DNA of 64,000 nucleotides from Bacillota bacterium (GCA_030057655.1 JASGUQ010000014.1:33975-97974); one strand, 5' to 3'. Shown: positions 25,227-34,242, counted from the stretch's first letter. The notes: generated by a model not told the origin, from the sequence alone. Made by a program: numbers and translations.

Positions 25227-25897
25227 ACCTTTTTCACCGCCTTGTAGCCCAGCCCCCGGACGGATTGGATTTCAAATTCCGGCCAGTCCGAAAACCGCCG
25301 GCGCAGCCTGCCGATGTGTACGGTAACTGTCTCCCAGCCGGTTTCGGAATCGGCGCCCCAGATTTCATCCATCAGCTGAATGCGTGTAAAAATCTTGCCG
25401 GGGTAGGACAGCAGCTTATACAGCAGCAGAAATTCCTTTTGGGGCAGCTCAATTGTTTTGCCTGGCCGGGAAACCGTCATCGTGTCATAATCCAGCAGCA
25501 CATCGCCCACTGTCAGCTGCCGCTCGCTGATGATGCGCGCGCGGCGCAGCAGCGCCTTGATGCGCAGCAGCATTTCTTCCACATCCAAAGGCTTGGTCAT
25601 GTAGTCATCGGTGCCGACCAGAAAGCCCTGATGCTTATGTACGGGCAATTGCCTGGCAGATATCATCAGAATGGGCAGTTCGCTTTGCCCGTCCCGAAGC
25701 GTCTTGGTCAATTCATATCCGTCCATGCCCGGCATCATCACATCCAGCACAATCAGGTCAAAACAATTTTGATCGATTTTGTTAAGCGCATCCTGCCCGT
25801 CCACGGCAGTTGTCACAGTATATCCCTCTGCTTCCAGCACTGCCTGAATCAAGCGGCGGGTGTTTATATCATCGTCAACAACCAAAATATGGACCAT
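25223..25897 (-). CDS. OmpR/PhoB-family response regulator
   Basis: 224 residues. The receiver domain has the acidic pair in VVDDD (6-10), phospho-acceptor Asp52 in LIVLDVMMPG, and the conserved Lys in YMTKPLD. The C-terminal winged helix has LPQKEFLLLYKLL and the terminal RGLGYKA block. ATG at 25897 is chosen because GAGGTG lies 9 bases before it; GTG 25909 and ATG 25906 are in frame but too close to that site. The family binds direct repeats of about 11 bp, which fits the GTTT-N7-GTTT element found before this gene and three other promoters. Autoregulation is therefore likely. Confidence 0.93.
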   Translation of the reverse strand: MVHILVVDDDINTRRLIQAVLEAEGYTVTTAVDGQDALNKIDQNCFDLIVLDVMMPGMDGYELTKTLRDGQSELPILMISARQLPVHKHQGFLVGTDDYMTKPLDVEEMLLRIKALLRRARIISERQLTVGDVLLDYDTMTVSRPGKTIELPQKEFLLLYKLLSYPGKIFTRIQLMDEIWGADSETGWETVTVHIGRLRRRFSDWPEFEIQSVRGLGYKAVKKV

Positions 25898-25916
25898 GGC
25901 CTGCATCACCTCAATT

Positions 25917-25952
25917 ATTATAATAACCCATTATTCTAAACTGAATCGAAAC
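25917..25952 (-). promoter_or_regulatory. Operator/promoter of the two-component operon
   Basis: On the minus strand GTTTCGATTCAGTTTAGA (25935-25952) contains TTCAGT (25940-25945) as a weak -35, followed after 17 bases by a perfect TATAAT (25917-25922). A weak -35 inside an 11-bp direct repeat is the usual layout of promoters activated by PhoB-type regulators. Confidence 0.75.
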
Positions 25953-26106
25953 CAGAAACCTTATATTAGTATATCAAATTGATGCGTGCCATTTCGCCCT
26001 GGTTAGCCGTGTTGCAGTCATGATGTTTCAGGGCCTCTTGCTTCACCTTTCACAACCGCATTTTAAAGAGTATAATACCTCATGGATTTCATCACCGGAG
26101 GGAAGC

Positions 26107-27483
26107 ATGCGCATTATCATCATCGGCGATGGCAAGGTCGGCCACACCATCGCGGAACACCTGATCGCCGAGGAGCACGAGGTCACCATGGTGGACCGCA
26201 GCGAGGCGGCGCTCATGCGCAGCCAGGACACCCTGGACGCCATGATGGTCAAGGGCAACGGCGTCAACGTGGACACGCTGATGGAGGCGGGCGCGCAAAG
26301 GGCGGACATCGTCATCGCGGTTACGGTCAGCGATGAGATCAACATGCTCGCTTGCCTCACCGCCAAGCGCCTGGGAACCGGCTATGCCATCGCGCGCATC
26401 CGGGATCCCGAGTACAACAAGTCGCTCTCCTTCCTCATGCGCGAACTGCTGGTGGACTACGTCATCAACCCGGAGCGCATTGCCGCCCAGGCGATCAGCC
26501 GGATGCTGCGCTATCCCTTTGCCGGCAACATCGAGACCTTTGCCCGCGGGCGGGTCGAATTGATGGATTTTACGCTGGGAAAGGACGATGTTCTGGTCGG
26601 GCACGCCTTAAAAGACCTGGGCAGCCTGCGCCCCGCACTGCCCCGCGTGTTGTTCTGCGCGATCCAAAGGGGGGAGGATGCCATCATCCCCAAGGGCGAC
26701 CTGGTGCTCAAGGAGGGCGACCGCGTTTACGTCGCGGGCGACATCCCGACCATCACCCAGTTTTTCAGGCAAGTCGGCAAAAACACTTCCAACATCAGGA
26801 GCGTCTTGATCCTGGGCGGCGGACGCATCGCCTATTACCTGGCCAGCCTGCTTCTTCAGATGCACATGAAGGTTACCATCATCGAGATCGATGAGGAACG
26901 CGCCGCGGAACTGGCGGAGATGCTGCCCCAGGCCAATGTGATCCTGGGCGACGGCACCGATCAGGAGCTGCTGGTTTCAGAAGGCCTGGTCAATTTTGAC
27001 GCCTTCATCACCCTGTCCGGCCTGGATGAGGAAAACATCATGTCCGGCCTGTACGCCAAACACGCGGGCGTGCGCAAGGTGATCGTGAAGAACAGCCGGG
27101 ACAACTACCTGGATCTGTTAAGCGCCATCGGGCTTGAAAGCGTCATCAGCCTCAGGCATGTGACCGGAAACGTCATTCTGCGCACGGTGCGCACCAGGTC
27201 CGCTGCCGATGCCGCGGCCGCTGTGGAACGCCTGTACCGCCTGATGGACGGCGAGGTAGAAGCGATGGAGTTCATCGTCCAGAAGGACGACCCCTTTATC
27301 AACATTCCCTTAAAAAACCTGGCTGTGAGACAGGACGCCTTGATCGCGGTCCTGGTGCGGGATGGCCAGGTGCGCGTCCCCTTTGGTGAGGACTGCATGC
27401 AGGCCGGGGACCGCGCGGTGGTCGTGGTGAAGGGCGGCGGGGTTGAGACCCTGTCCGACGTCATCAAAGGCGGCGCGCGGTGA
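26107..27483 (+). CDS. trkA: Trk potassium uptake regulatory subunit TrkA
   Basis: 458 residues with the duplicated RCK layout. The first Rossmann domain starts MRIIIIGDGKVGHTIA and the second VLILGGGRIAYYLA (near 232), each followed by a TrkA_C ligand domain. It is a cytoplasmic ring that binds NAD(H) or ATP and gates the TrkH channel. ATG 26107 is chosen on the GGAGG site 5 bases upstream; the frame is open further upstream without support. TATAAT at 26071-26076 is a likely -10. The stop overlaps the GTG of trkH by four bases. Confidence 0.93.
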   Translation: MRIIIIGDGKVGHTIAEHLIAEEHEVTMVDRSEAALMRSQDTLDAMMVKGNGVNVDTLMEAGAQRADIVIAVTVSDEINMLACLTAKRLGTGYAIARIRDPEYNKSLSFLMRELLVDYVINPERIAAQAISRMLRYPFAGNIETFARGRVELMDFTLGKDDVLVGHALKDLGSLRPALPRVLFCAIQRGEDAIIPKGDLVLKEGDRVYVAGDIPTITQFFRQVGKNTSNIRSVLILGGGRIAYYLASLLLQMHMKVTIIEIDEERAAELAEMLPQANVILGDGTDQELLVSEGLVNFDAFITLSGLDEENIMSGLYAKHAGVRKVIVKNSRDNYLDLLSAIGLESVISLRHVTGNVILRTVRTRSAADAAAAVERLYRLMDGEVEAMEFIVQKDDPFINIPLKNLAVRQDALIAVLVRDGQVRVPFGEDCMQAGDRAVVVVKGGGVETLSDVIKGGAR

Positions 27484-28925
27484 ACGGACGGCTCATCCTC
27501 AACATCCTGGGCAAACTGCTGGTGCTGGAAGCCGGCATGATGGCGCCCGCCCTTTTTATTTCCCTCCTCAGCCGTCAAAATGACGCCCTGCCCTTTGTGT
27601 ACACCATCCTTCTGATCTTGCTTCTGGGTCTGCCTCTGGTGCTTTTGAAGTGCGACAGCAAGGACGTCAGGGCCAAAGAGGGCCTGGTCGTGGTGTCCCT
27701 GGCCTGGGTGCTGCTTTCCGCCTTTGGCGCCCTGCCTTTTATTTTTCACGGCTCCATCCCCAATTTCATCAACGCGATGTTTGAGATCGTATCCGGCTTC
27801 ACCACGACCGGGGCAACCATCCTTTCTAACATTGAGATCCTGCCAAAGGGCCTTTTGTTCTGGCGTTCCTTCACCCACTGGGTGGGCGGGATGGGCGTCT
27901 TGATCCTGACCCTGGCAGTCATGCCCAAGCTGTCCGGCCGCGGCTCCGTTCTGGCCAGGGCAGAAAGCCCGGGGCCCACCTTCTCAAAAGTGGCGCCCAA
28001 GATGCGCGACACCGCGCGGATGATGTACGCGATCTATTCTGTTTTGACCCTCATCATGCTGGGCCTGCTCCTTTTGACCGGGATGCCGCTGTTTGATGCC
28101 CTGATCCACACCCTGGGCGCTGCGGGCACAGGCGGGTTTTCCAACAAAAACCTGTCTGTTGGATTTTACAACAACCCTTGGGCGGAGGGAATCATCGCGC
28201 TGTTCATGCTGCTGTTCGGGATGAACTTCGTGGTCTATTTCAGGCTGCTGCGCGGGGAAGGGCTCAAGTCCTTTAAGTCGGACGAGGTGCGCGCCTATTG
28301 GCTCATCGCGCTTGCCACCATGGTCTTGATCGCGCTGGAGCTTCTGCCGGAATACGGCAATTTTCTGACAGCCTTCCGCTACTCCAGCTTCCAGGTCTCC
28401 TCCATCATGTCCACCACCGGCTACGCCACGGTCAATTTCGCGCTCTGGCCGCAGTTTTCGCACATTTTGCTGGTGCTGCTGATGCTGATTGGCGCCTGTG
28501 CCGGCTCCACCGCGGGCGGTATCAAGGTCAGCCGCGTTGTGATCCTCAGCAAGGCGGCAGGCCGTGAGATCGGCCAGGCGGCGGCGCCCAGGAAGGTGCG
28601 ACTGCTGCAGGTGGACAAAAAAGTGCTTTCAGAGGACACGCTGCGCTCCATCCTGGTGTTTTTCTTTATTTACATGGTCTTTCTGTTCCTGGGCACCCTG
28701 GTCGCTTCCACGGACGGGCATGATTTTGTCACCTGCTTTTCCGCGGTCGCTTCCTGCCTGTCCAACATCGGCCCCGGCCTGAGCCTGGTCGGTCCCCTTG
28801 GGAATTTTGACATCTTTTCTCCCCATGTGAAGGTGATCTTAACCTTTCTGATGCTGGCGGGCAGGCTGGAATTTATCCCGCTTTTGTCGCTGTTCCACCG
28901 CGAACTGTGGAGCAAGAGCCACTGA
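27480..28925 (+). CDS. trkH: Trk potassium uptake channel TrkH
   Basis: 481 residues, about ten membrane segments, GTG start overlapping the trkA stop (GTGA). The four selectivity-filter segments are visible: FTTTGATI, GTGGFSN, STTGYATV and SNIGPGLS, each ending a pore helix. SFTHWVGGMGV after the first filter is a family hallmark. With TrkA it imports K+. A K+/H+ antiporter gene lies about 5 kb away on the other strand. Confidence 0.94.
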   Translation: MNGRLILNILGKLLVLEAGMMAPALFISLLSRQNDALPFVYTILLILLLGLPLVLLKCDSKDVRAKEGLVVVSLAWVLLSAFGALPFIFHGSIPNFINAMFEIVSGFTTTGATILSNIEILPKGLLFWRSFTHWVGGMGVLILTLAVMPKLSGRGSVLARAESPGPTFSKVAPKMRDTARMMYAIYSVLTLIMLGLLLLTGMPLFDALIHTLGAAGTGGFSNKNLSVGFYNNPWAEGIIALFMLLFGMNFVVYFRLLRGEGLKSFKSDEVRAYWLIALATMVLIALELLPEYGNFLTAFRYSSFQVSSIMSTTGYATVNFALWPQFSHILLVLLMLIGACAGSTAGGIKVSRVVILSKAAGREIGQAAAPRKVRLLQVDKKVLSEDTLRSILVFFFIYMVFLFLGTLVASTDGHDFVTCFSAVASCLSNIGPGLSLVGPLGNFDIFSPHVKVILTFLMLAGRLEFIPLLSLFHRELWSKSH

Positions 28926-28970
28926 CGCTGGCAATACACAAAACGGCCACAAATTTTCGCTGATCCAGAC

Positions 28971-29007
28971 AGCGCGCGCTGGGAACAAAGGTTTCAGCGC
29001 GCTTTTT
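28971..29007 (+). terminator. Terminator of trkAH
   Basis: AGCGCGC and GCGCGCT pair across a 19-base loop that can itself fold (GAAC/GTTTC). T5 follows. Confidence 0.75.
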
Positions 29008-29032
29008 GCGTGGGTCTAATATTGCCCAGGCA

Positions 29033-29061
29033 TTGACAAGAATGGCCTGGCTTTGTAAACT
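29033..29061 (+). promoter_or_regulatory. Promoter of pckG
   Basis: TTGACA (29033-29038), 17 bases, TAAACT (29056-29061), followed by a leader of about 110 nt. Confidence 0.75.
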
Positions 29062-29177
29062 AAATTCTGTTGGGATTTTTTCTGCCCGCTCATTTTTCGG
29101 ACAAAACAGGCAGGTAAATGCCCGCCGTTTGATCAAATAATCGCTTGCGGATCGTTACGCAGGCAGGAGGTATCGTG

Positions 29178-30959
29178 ATGACCAAGAATAAGAAACTGCT
29201 CGCCTGGGTAAACGAGATGGCCGAACTGTGCAAGCCTGACAAAGTGCACTGGTGCGACGGTTCAAAAGAGGAGTATGACCGTATGATGGACGAAATGGTC
29301 GCTTCCGGCATGGCCATTCGCCTGAATGAGAAAAAGCGACCCGGGTCCTATCTTTTCCGCAGCCATCCTTCCGACGTCGCCCGTGTTGAGGACCGCACCT
29401 TTATCGCCTCTGCGACAAAGGAAGAAGCCGGCCCCACCAACAACTGGCGCGACCCCAAGGAACTGAAGGCCACTTTGACCGGCCTGTTCAACGGCTCCAT
29501 GAAGGGCCGGACGATGTATGTTTTGCCCTTTGTGATGGGCCCCCTGAACTCCCCCTTCTCCATCATCGGCGTGGAACTGACAGACAGCCCCTATGTCGCG
29601 GTCAACATGCGCCTGATGACCCGCATGGGCAAGGATGCCCTTGATATGCTGGGCGAGGACGGGGATTTTGTGCCCTGCCTGCACTCCGTCGGCGCGCCCT
29701 TAAAGCCCGGTGACAAGGACTCCACCTGGCCCTGCGCGCCCATGGAAGACAAGTACATCGCGCATTTCCCCGAGGAGCGCGCCATCTGGTCCTACGGCTC
29801 CGGCTACGGCGGCAACGCGCTGCTTGGCAAAAAGTGCCTGGCGCTGCGCATCGCTTCCGCCATCGCCCGGGATGAGGGCTGGCAGGCTGAGCACATGCTG
29901 ATCCTGGGCCTGACCAACTCCGAAGGCGAAAAGACCTACATTACCGCCGCCTTCCCCTCCGCCTGCGGAAAGACCAACCTGGCCATGCTGGTGCCCACCC
30001 TGCCTGATTACAAGGTGGAGACCCTGGGCGATGACATCGCCTGGCTGCGCAAGGGCGAGGACGGCCGCATCTACGCGGTGAACCCGGAAGCCGGCTTCTT
30101 CGGCGTCGCCCCCGGCACCAGCTACCAGTCCAACCCCAACGCCATGCACACCATTGAGCGCGACACCATCTTCACCAACGTCGCCCTGACGGATGACGGC
30201 GATGTGTGGTGGGAGGGCATTGGAACCCCGGCCCCCGATCACCTGATCGACTGGCAGGGCAATGACTGGACGCCGGACAGCGGCAAAAACGCCGCCCACC
30301 CCAACGCCCGTTTCACCGTGTCCGCCGTTCAGTGCCCGGCGATCTCCCCGGATTGGGAGAAGCCTGAAGGTGTGCCCGTGTCCGCCATGCTCATCGGCGG
30401 CCGCCGCCCGCGCGTGGTGCCCCTGGTGATGGAAAGCCGCGACTGGGCGCACGGCATTTTCCTGGGAAGCGTCATGGGCTCTGAGATCACCGCTGCCACC
30501 ATCTCCGACAAGATCGGCCAGGTCAGGCGCGATCCCTTCGCCATGCTGCCTTTTATCGGCTACAATGTCGGGGATTACCTCAAACACTGGCTGGAGGTTG
30601 GTGAGGGATCAGACCCGTCCAAGCTGCCCAGGATCTACCATGTGAACTGGTTCTTAAAGAGCGATGAGGGCAAGTTCCTCTGGCCCGGCTTTGGCGACAA
30701 CGTGCGCGTGCTGGACTGGATCGTGAGAAGGCTCAAGGGCGAGGTCGGGGCGGTTGAGACGCCCATCGGCAACCTGCCGGAGGAAAAGGACATCAACCTG
30801 ACCGGGCTGAAAGATGTTGACCTCTCCGCCCTCCTGAAGGTGGACAAGGCGCTGTGGGCCGAGGAAGCCAAGGCCATCGCCGCGTATTACGAGGGTATGG
30901 ACCGGCTGCCTGAGGAGCTCAAGGAACAGCTGAAGGGGCTGCAGGAGCGCCTGAAGTAA
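29178..30959 (+). CDS. pckG: Phosphoenolpyruvate carboxykinase (GTP)
   Basis: 593 residues, typical of the GTP-dependent form. It interconverts oxaloacetate + GTP and PEP + CO2 + [12 protein letters not shown] holds the P-loop and the reactive Cys263. [28 protein letters not shown] and [10 protein letters not shown] are family blocks for substrate and metal binding. ATG 29178 has AGGAGG 7 bases upstream; an upstream in-frame TTG (29145) would place that site inside the gene and is rejected. In anaerobes the enzyme often runs in the CO2-fixing direction towards oxaloacetate. Confidence 0.96.
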   Translation: MTKNKKLLAWVNEMAELCKPDKVHWCDGSKEEYDRMMDEMVASGMAIRLNEKKRPGSYLFRSHPSDVARVEDRTFIASATKEEAGPTNNWRDPKELKATLTGLFNGSMKGRTMYVLPFVMGPLNSPFSIIGVELTDSPYVAVNMRLMTRMGKDALDMLGEDGDFVPCLHSVGAPLKPGDKDSTWPCAPMEDKYIAHFPEERAIWSYGSGYGGNALLGKKCLALRIASAIARDEGWQAEHMLILGLTNSEGEKTYITAAFPSACGKTNLAMLVPTLPDYKVETLGDDIAWLRKGEDGRIYAVNPEAGFFGVAPGTSYQSNPNAMHTIERDTIFTNVALTDDGDVWWEGIGTPAPDHLIDWQGNDWTPDSGKNAAHPNARFTVSAVQCPAISPDWEKPEGVPVSAMLIGGRRPRVVPLVMESRDWAHGIFLGSVMGSEITAATISDKIGQVRRDPFAMLPFIGYNVGDYLKHWLEVGEGSDPSKLPRIYHVNWFLKSDEGKFLWPGFGDNVRVLDWIVRRLKGEVGAVETPIGNLPEEKDINLTGLKDVDLSALLKVDKALWAEEAKAIAAYYEGMDRLPEELKEQLKGLQERLK

Positions 30960-30981
30960 GATTTTTTCAATAATAACAACG

Positions 30982-31017
30982 GGGCTGTAGTGAAAACATC
31001 CGCTACAGCCCTTTTTT
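30982..31017 (+). terminator. Terminator of pckG
   Basis: GGGCTGTAG / CTACAGCCC with a 12-base loop, followed by T6. Confidence 0.9.
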
Positions 31018-31041
31018 CGTTGCGAGTGATGTTCATTTCAT

Positions 31042-31074
31042 AAAAAACCGAACCGCCCAAAGGCCGGTCCGGTT
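31042..31074 (-). terminator. Terminator of the coiled-coil protein gene
   Basis: On the minus strand AACCGGACCGGCC pairs with GGCGGTTCGGTT around a TTT loop with one or two mismatches. T6 follows. Confidence 0.75.
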
Positions 31075-31098
31075 GGAAATTCGGTTTATTTCCTTGGG

Positions 31099-31896
31099 TT
31101 ATTTCGCGTTCTCAGCGGCTTTCTGCAAAGACTCTAGCAAGTCGCCCGCAGTGAGGGAAGCGGATGCCTCCTCAACGGTCTTGCCCTTTGCAAGCTCGGC
31201 CAAATCTTCGCCAATGGCTTCGGATTTCACCACTTTGATGTCCGAACCCTGGATCACGGTCTGCTGCGCGTCCCAGGCGACGGTCACGATTTTGCCTTCG
31301 GCATCCAGCGTCAGGGAGCACACGGTGGTGCTGACCTGCACGGCGTCAGTTTCAGAGACAACCTGGGTGACCATGCCCATGCCGTATTTGTAGTCAGGCG
31401 TCTGGGCCTTGGCGGCCTCCAGGTCCTTCTTCAGGGCATCCAGATCGGCTGCCGCGGCCTTTGCCTGTTCCTTAAGGTCGGCCTTGGCCTTGAGTGCCTC
31501 TTCCAGGGCGGAACCGGCCTGATCCTTTTCGACCTTCACGGCTTCAAGCTCTTTGTTCAGAGCGTCCAATTTGGTGGCTGCTTTCTCGGCGTCCGCAGCC
31601 AACTGCTTGACCTGCTCTTCCAGGTCAGCCTTGGCTTTCAGTGCTTCTTCCAAGCCGAAACTGGCCTGGCCCTTTTCAGCAGTTTCTGCTTCAAGCTTTG
31701 CTGTCAATTCCTCGTTTGCGACTTTGGCGTCGTTCAACTGGGTGGCGGCGTTTTCAAGTTCCGTCTGCGCGGCGGCCAGCTCCGTGTTTGCCTGGTTTTT
31801 CTCTGTGATTGCCTGGTTCTTCTGGTTGACAAAAACCCCGATGAGTATGGCCGCGATCAAAACAACTGCGGCCAGGATGACTGTTAATTTCTTCAT
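31099..31896 (-). CDS. Membrane-anchored coiled-coil protein with FMN-binding-associated C-terminal domain
   Basis: 265 residues. An N-terminal hydrophobic segment (about 4-23) acts as a signal anchor. Residues about 25-165 are an Ala/Glu/Lys/Leu-rich coiled coil with two similar units (GLEEALKAKADLEEQ and ALEEALKAKADLKEQ, about 46 residues apart). The last about 100 residues (YGMGMVTQVVSETD, then VCSLTLDAEGKIV) resemble a domain often found in clostridial FMN-binding surface proteins. No catalytic motif is seen. It probably stands on the outside of the membrane; function unknown. It is terminated at 31042. Confidence 0.65.
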   Translation of the reverse strand: MKKLTVILAAVVLIAAILIGVFVNQKNQAITEKNQANTELAAAQTELENAATQLNDAKVANEELTAKLEAETAEKGQASFGLEEALKAKADLEEQVKQLAADAEKAATKLDALNKELEAVKVEKDQAGSALEEALKAKADLKEQAKAAAADLDALKKDLEAAKAQTPDYKYGMGMVTQVVSETDAVQVSTTVCSLTLDAEGKIVTVAWDAQQTVIQGSDIKVVKSEAIGEDLAELAKGKTVEEASASLTAGDLLESLQKAAENAK

Positions 31897-31916
31897 GATT
31901 TTTCCTCCAGTTTGTT

Positions 31917-32258
31917 TTAAGTGTTGAGCGTTGAAAGCCTCGCCTCATCATACCCGACAATGATCACATTGCCGGAGCGGATGATGGGCGAGCGCAGCAG
32001 CCGAGGGTCTTCCAGGATATAGCCAATGATGCTTTGCGTCTGATCGGTGTATGCGACAGGGTGTGATTTTACTTTGATATCTTCAAGATCCAGGATCTCC
32101 CTTACAGAGGATCCGCGGATAAATACTTCCACCTCCCTTTGCCCCAGACGGTGCTTTTTTAAGTCAACAGACTGGTAGGGCACGCGCCGCTCCTTAAAAA
32201 AGCGCTCCGCCTTTTGCGTGTCAAAATTGCGCTTGTGCCAATATAGCTGAATGGCCAT
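31917..32258 (-). CDS. ArsC/Spx-family thioredoxin-fold protein
   Basis: 113 residues, near the family length. The thioredoxin-like beginning is IQLYWHKRNFDTQKAERFF, where arsenate reductases and Spx have a Cys. Here no Cys is present anywhere in the protein. A later block resembles the cis-Pro region (LLRSPIIRSGNVIIVGYDE). Without a redox Cys it is unlikely to be an arsenate reductase; an Spx-like binding role is possible. It lies 5 bases after rsfS in the same direction. Confidence 0.7.
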   Translation of the reverse strand: MAIQLYWHKRNFDTQKAERFFKERRVPYQSVDLKKHRLGQREVEVFIRGSSVREILDLEDIKVKSHPVAYTDQTQSIIGYILEDPRLLRSPIIRSGNVIIVGYDEARLSTLNT

Positions 32259-32263
32259 CAGGT

Positions 32264-32629
32264 TCAGGCCTCCAGTTTTTCAATAAACGGCAGCTTGACC
32301 CGGTTTTGCCCATCCTCCCACAACCGTTCCAGATGATAATATTCGCGTGCATCGGGTTTAAAGATGTGAATGATGATGTTTGCATAATCCATCACCACCC
32401 AGGCGCCCTCCTGCTTGCCTTCCACCCGCCGCGGGGAAAGGCCCTGTTTAGACATAAACTCGTCCAGGTGGTCGCACAGCGCGCGCACGGCAATGGGCGT
32501 CCTGCCGGTGGCAATGACAAGATAATCCGCCAGCACGGTCAGGTGCCCCACGCGCAGCGCAAGGATGTCGTCCGCTTTTTTGTCATACAGAAGCTGTGAA
32601 ATTTGGGTCACCAGATCAATGTCTCTCAT
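32264..32629 (-). CDS. rsfS: Ribosomal silencing factor RsfS
   Basis: 121 residues, full length. It binds L14 and blocks joining of ribosomal subunits when nutrients are short. Typical blocks are DDILALRVGHLTVLADYLVIATG (about 18-40), RRVEGKQEGAWVVMDYANIIIHIF (about 72-95) and YYHLERLW. It lies after the nadD-yqeK fusion, the order found across Bacillota. Confidence 0.95.
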   Translation of the reverse strand: MRDIDLVTQISQLLYDKKADDILALRVGHLTVLADYLVIATGRTPIAVRALCDHLDEFMSKQGLSPRRVEGKQEGAWVVMDYANIIIHIFKPDAREYYHLERLWEDGQNRVKLPFIEKLEA

Positions 32630-32671
32630 GTAGGTACCCCTTTCTTTTATTTTTTCAGGCCTGCGGCCTGT

Positions 32672-33847
32672 TTAATTCTTGATATGACCGAAGTCTTCCT
32701 CAATTGTCAGCGTTTTGAGCCGCCGGCTTAAGTCCTCAACCGCCTGAAAAGACAGCGGGCTGTTGCGCAGTCCCTTGGTTTTTACGAACTCCTGTGTTCC
32801 AACAAGGGAGGTCAGGGCGGAAAGCCTCAGATCCTCCTCCGCCTGCTCACGCACCACCTGAAGCCCCGGGTATTTGCGGGAGGGCTCGATGGCGTCCGCC
32901 ACAAACACGGCCAATTCCAATGCGCGCATCCCCGCGCGGCCCGTTGTGTGGTAGCGGATGGCGTCCAGGATATGCACGTCCAGGATGTGGTAGCGCGTCT
33001 TCGCCACCTGTGCGCCCACAGGCCCGTGCAGCAGGGCGTTGCTGGACAGCGTCAGAGGATCCAGGGGCAGTTTGGCCCGTTTGGCGATGGTTTGCAGGCG
33101 GGATAACTCCATGTTTTTGGCGCAGTCATGCAGGATGCCGGCGACTCCGGCCTTTTGCATGGGGAGGCTGTAACGCCTGGCCAGCCGCACTGCCGTTTGG
33201 CGGACACCCTTGGAATGGACGAACCGGGCCGGTGAAACGGCCTGGCTGACCATGCGGTCATAATCCGGCTGATAAAGGCCGTTTGAAGCGATGTATTCCG
33301 CCACGTCGCCCGCCAATTTGCCCGGCGCGTCAGACAGCAGGCGGATCTGGGCGCGGATCTGCACGGAAGACATGCTCAATTGCTCTACAGGGATCACGCT
33401 TGCCCTTGCGCCGTGCGAGATCAGGAAATGGCTCAGTTCCCGCGCGTTATAGCCCATTCTGGGAAAAATGGCGAAACTGCACTGCCTAAACAGCGCCTCC
33501 GCGTTCTTCCAGGTGGGCACGCTGGCCGCCTTGTTTGCGCCGATCATGTATACAAACTCCGCGTCCGGGTACGATTTTTTAAAGGAAGCCAGAATATCAA
33601 CCTCGTGCCTGGCGCCCGTTTCCGCAAACGCATCGCTGACCTCAAGTCCTTTGATACCCGAAATCGCGATGCGGATCATCTCGGCCCTGTGCCGGGGCGA
33701 GGCGTCCGCCAAACGCGTAAAAGATCTTTCAAGGGGCACAAACAGTACCTTATCCAGATAAAGCGCCGTCAAACAGGCTTGGGCAACCTTGATGTGCCCA
33801 AGATGCACCGGATCAAAGGTACCGCAAAGAAGGCCTATTCTTCGCAC
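32672..33847 (-). CDS. nadD: NadD-YqeK fusion: nicotinate-nucleotide adenylyltransferase and HD phosphatase
   Basis: 391 residues, two genes in one frame. Residues about 1-190 are NadD: nucleotidyl-transferase motif CGTFDPVHLGH (9-19) and MSSVQIRAQIR near 170 (ISSTxIR position). It adenylates nicotinate mononucleotide in NAD synthesis. Residues about 198-391 are YqeK-like: HSKGV, ILHDCAKN (HD motif), LLHGPVGA and IRYHTTG. YqeK proteins hydrolyse diadenosine tetraphosphate. In many Bacillota the two are adjacent separate genes followed by rsfS, as here. No internal start or stop separates the halves. Confidence 0.92.
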   Translation of the reverse strand: MRRIGLLCGTFDPVHLGHIKVAQACLTALYLDKVLFVPLERSFTRLADASPRHRAEMIRIAISGIKGLEVSDAFAETGARHEVDILASFKKSYPDAEFVYMIGANKAASVPTWKNAEALFRQCSFAIFPRMGYNARELSHFLISHGARASVIPVEQLSMSSVQIRAQIRLLSDAPGKLAGDVAEYIASNGLYQPDYDRMVSQAVSPARFVHSKGVRQTAVRLARRYSLPMQKAGVAGILHDCAKNMELSRLQTIAKRAKLPLDPLTLSSNALLHGPVGAQVAKTRYHILDVHILDAIRYHTTGRAGMRALELAVFVADAIEPSRKYPGLQVVREQAEEDLRLSALTSLVGTQEFVKTKGLRNSPLSFQAVEDLSRRLKTLTIEEDFGHIKN

Positions 33848-34146
33848 TGCTCACTCCTTGGGCTATCCTGTCTCCAATATGATTATACACACAAAAACAG
33901 AATTAGCCAAACTTTCTCTGTTTTTATTCTAACTGTTTAACTAACACCATGATGAGGGAAACAGAGAAATTCGTTTGCTGACATTCTTTGACTCAGACCT
34001 CATCTGGGTTCTCGCCCAATCAAAGCTGCCCTTTTCTTTTTTATCCCGGCGCGATTCAGTTTGCCCGGCCTTTCCTTCCGTTTCAGATGGGTTTTGCCTT
34101 GCTCCTGCGGCTGCGGGGACGGGCATTCCCGCCCTGGCTGCGGTAG
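33848..34146. other. Intergenic region without a recognised gene
   Basis: About 300 bases upstream of nadD, read on both strands. Short open frames of about 60 codons lack ribosome sites and family features. A local hairpin GGGGACGGG / CCCGCCC is centred near 34122. Together with the terminator that follows it may belong to a small + strand RNA. No RNase P, tmRNA or SRP signature was found. Confidence 0.3.
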
Positions 34147-34221
34147 AGGCGGCTTCTTCCTGAAGGCAACCCCGAGGCTTGTATCACACGAAGGCAGTTC
34201 ATCAAAGCGCCGCCTTTTTTT
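34147..34221 (+). terminator. Possible terminator of a small + strand RNA
   Basis: AGGCGGC (34147-34153) pairs with GCCGCCT (34209-34215) across about 55 bases, and T7 follows on the + strand. No + strand gene precedes it within 5 kb, so it may end a non-coding transcript. Confidence 0.4.
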
Positions 34222-34242
34222 ATCTTAATCACTTGCTGCATT

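Noticed and set aside
27105..27878. 257-codon minus-strand frame across the trkA-trkH junction
   Set aside because: It is an antisense shadow of two well-defined genes.
29700..30587. 295-codon minus-strand frame opposite pckG
   Set aside because: It is an antisense shadow of a highly conserved gene.
33941..34163. Two frames of about 60 codons in the nadD-antiporter gap
   Set aside because: No ribosome site, no motif, and they overlap each other on opposite strands.
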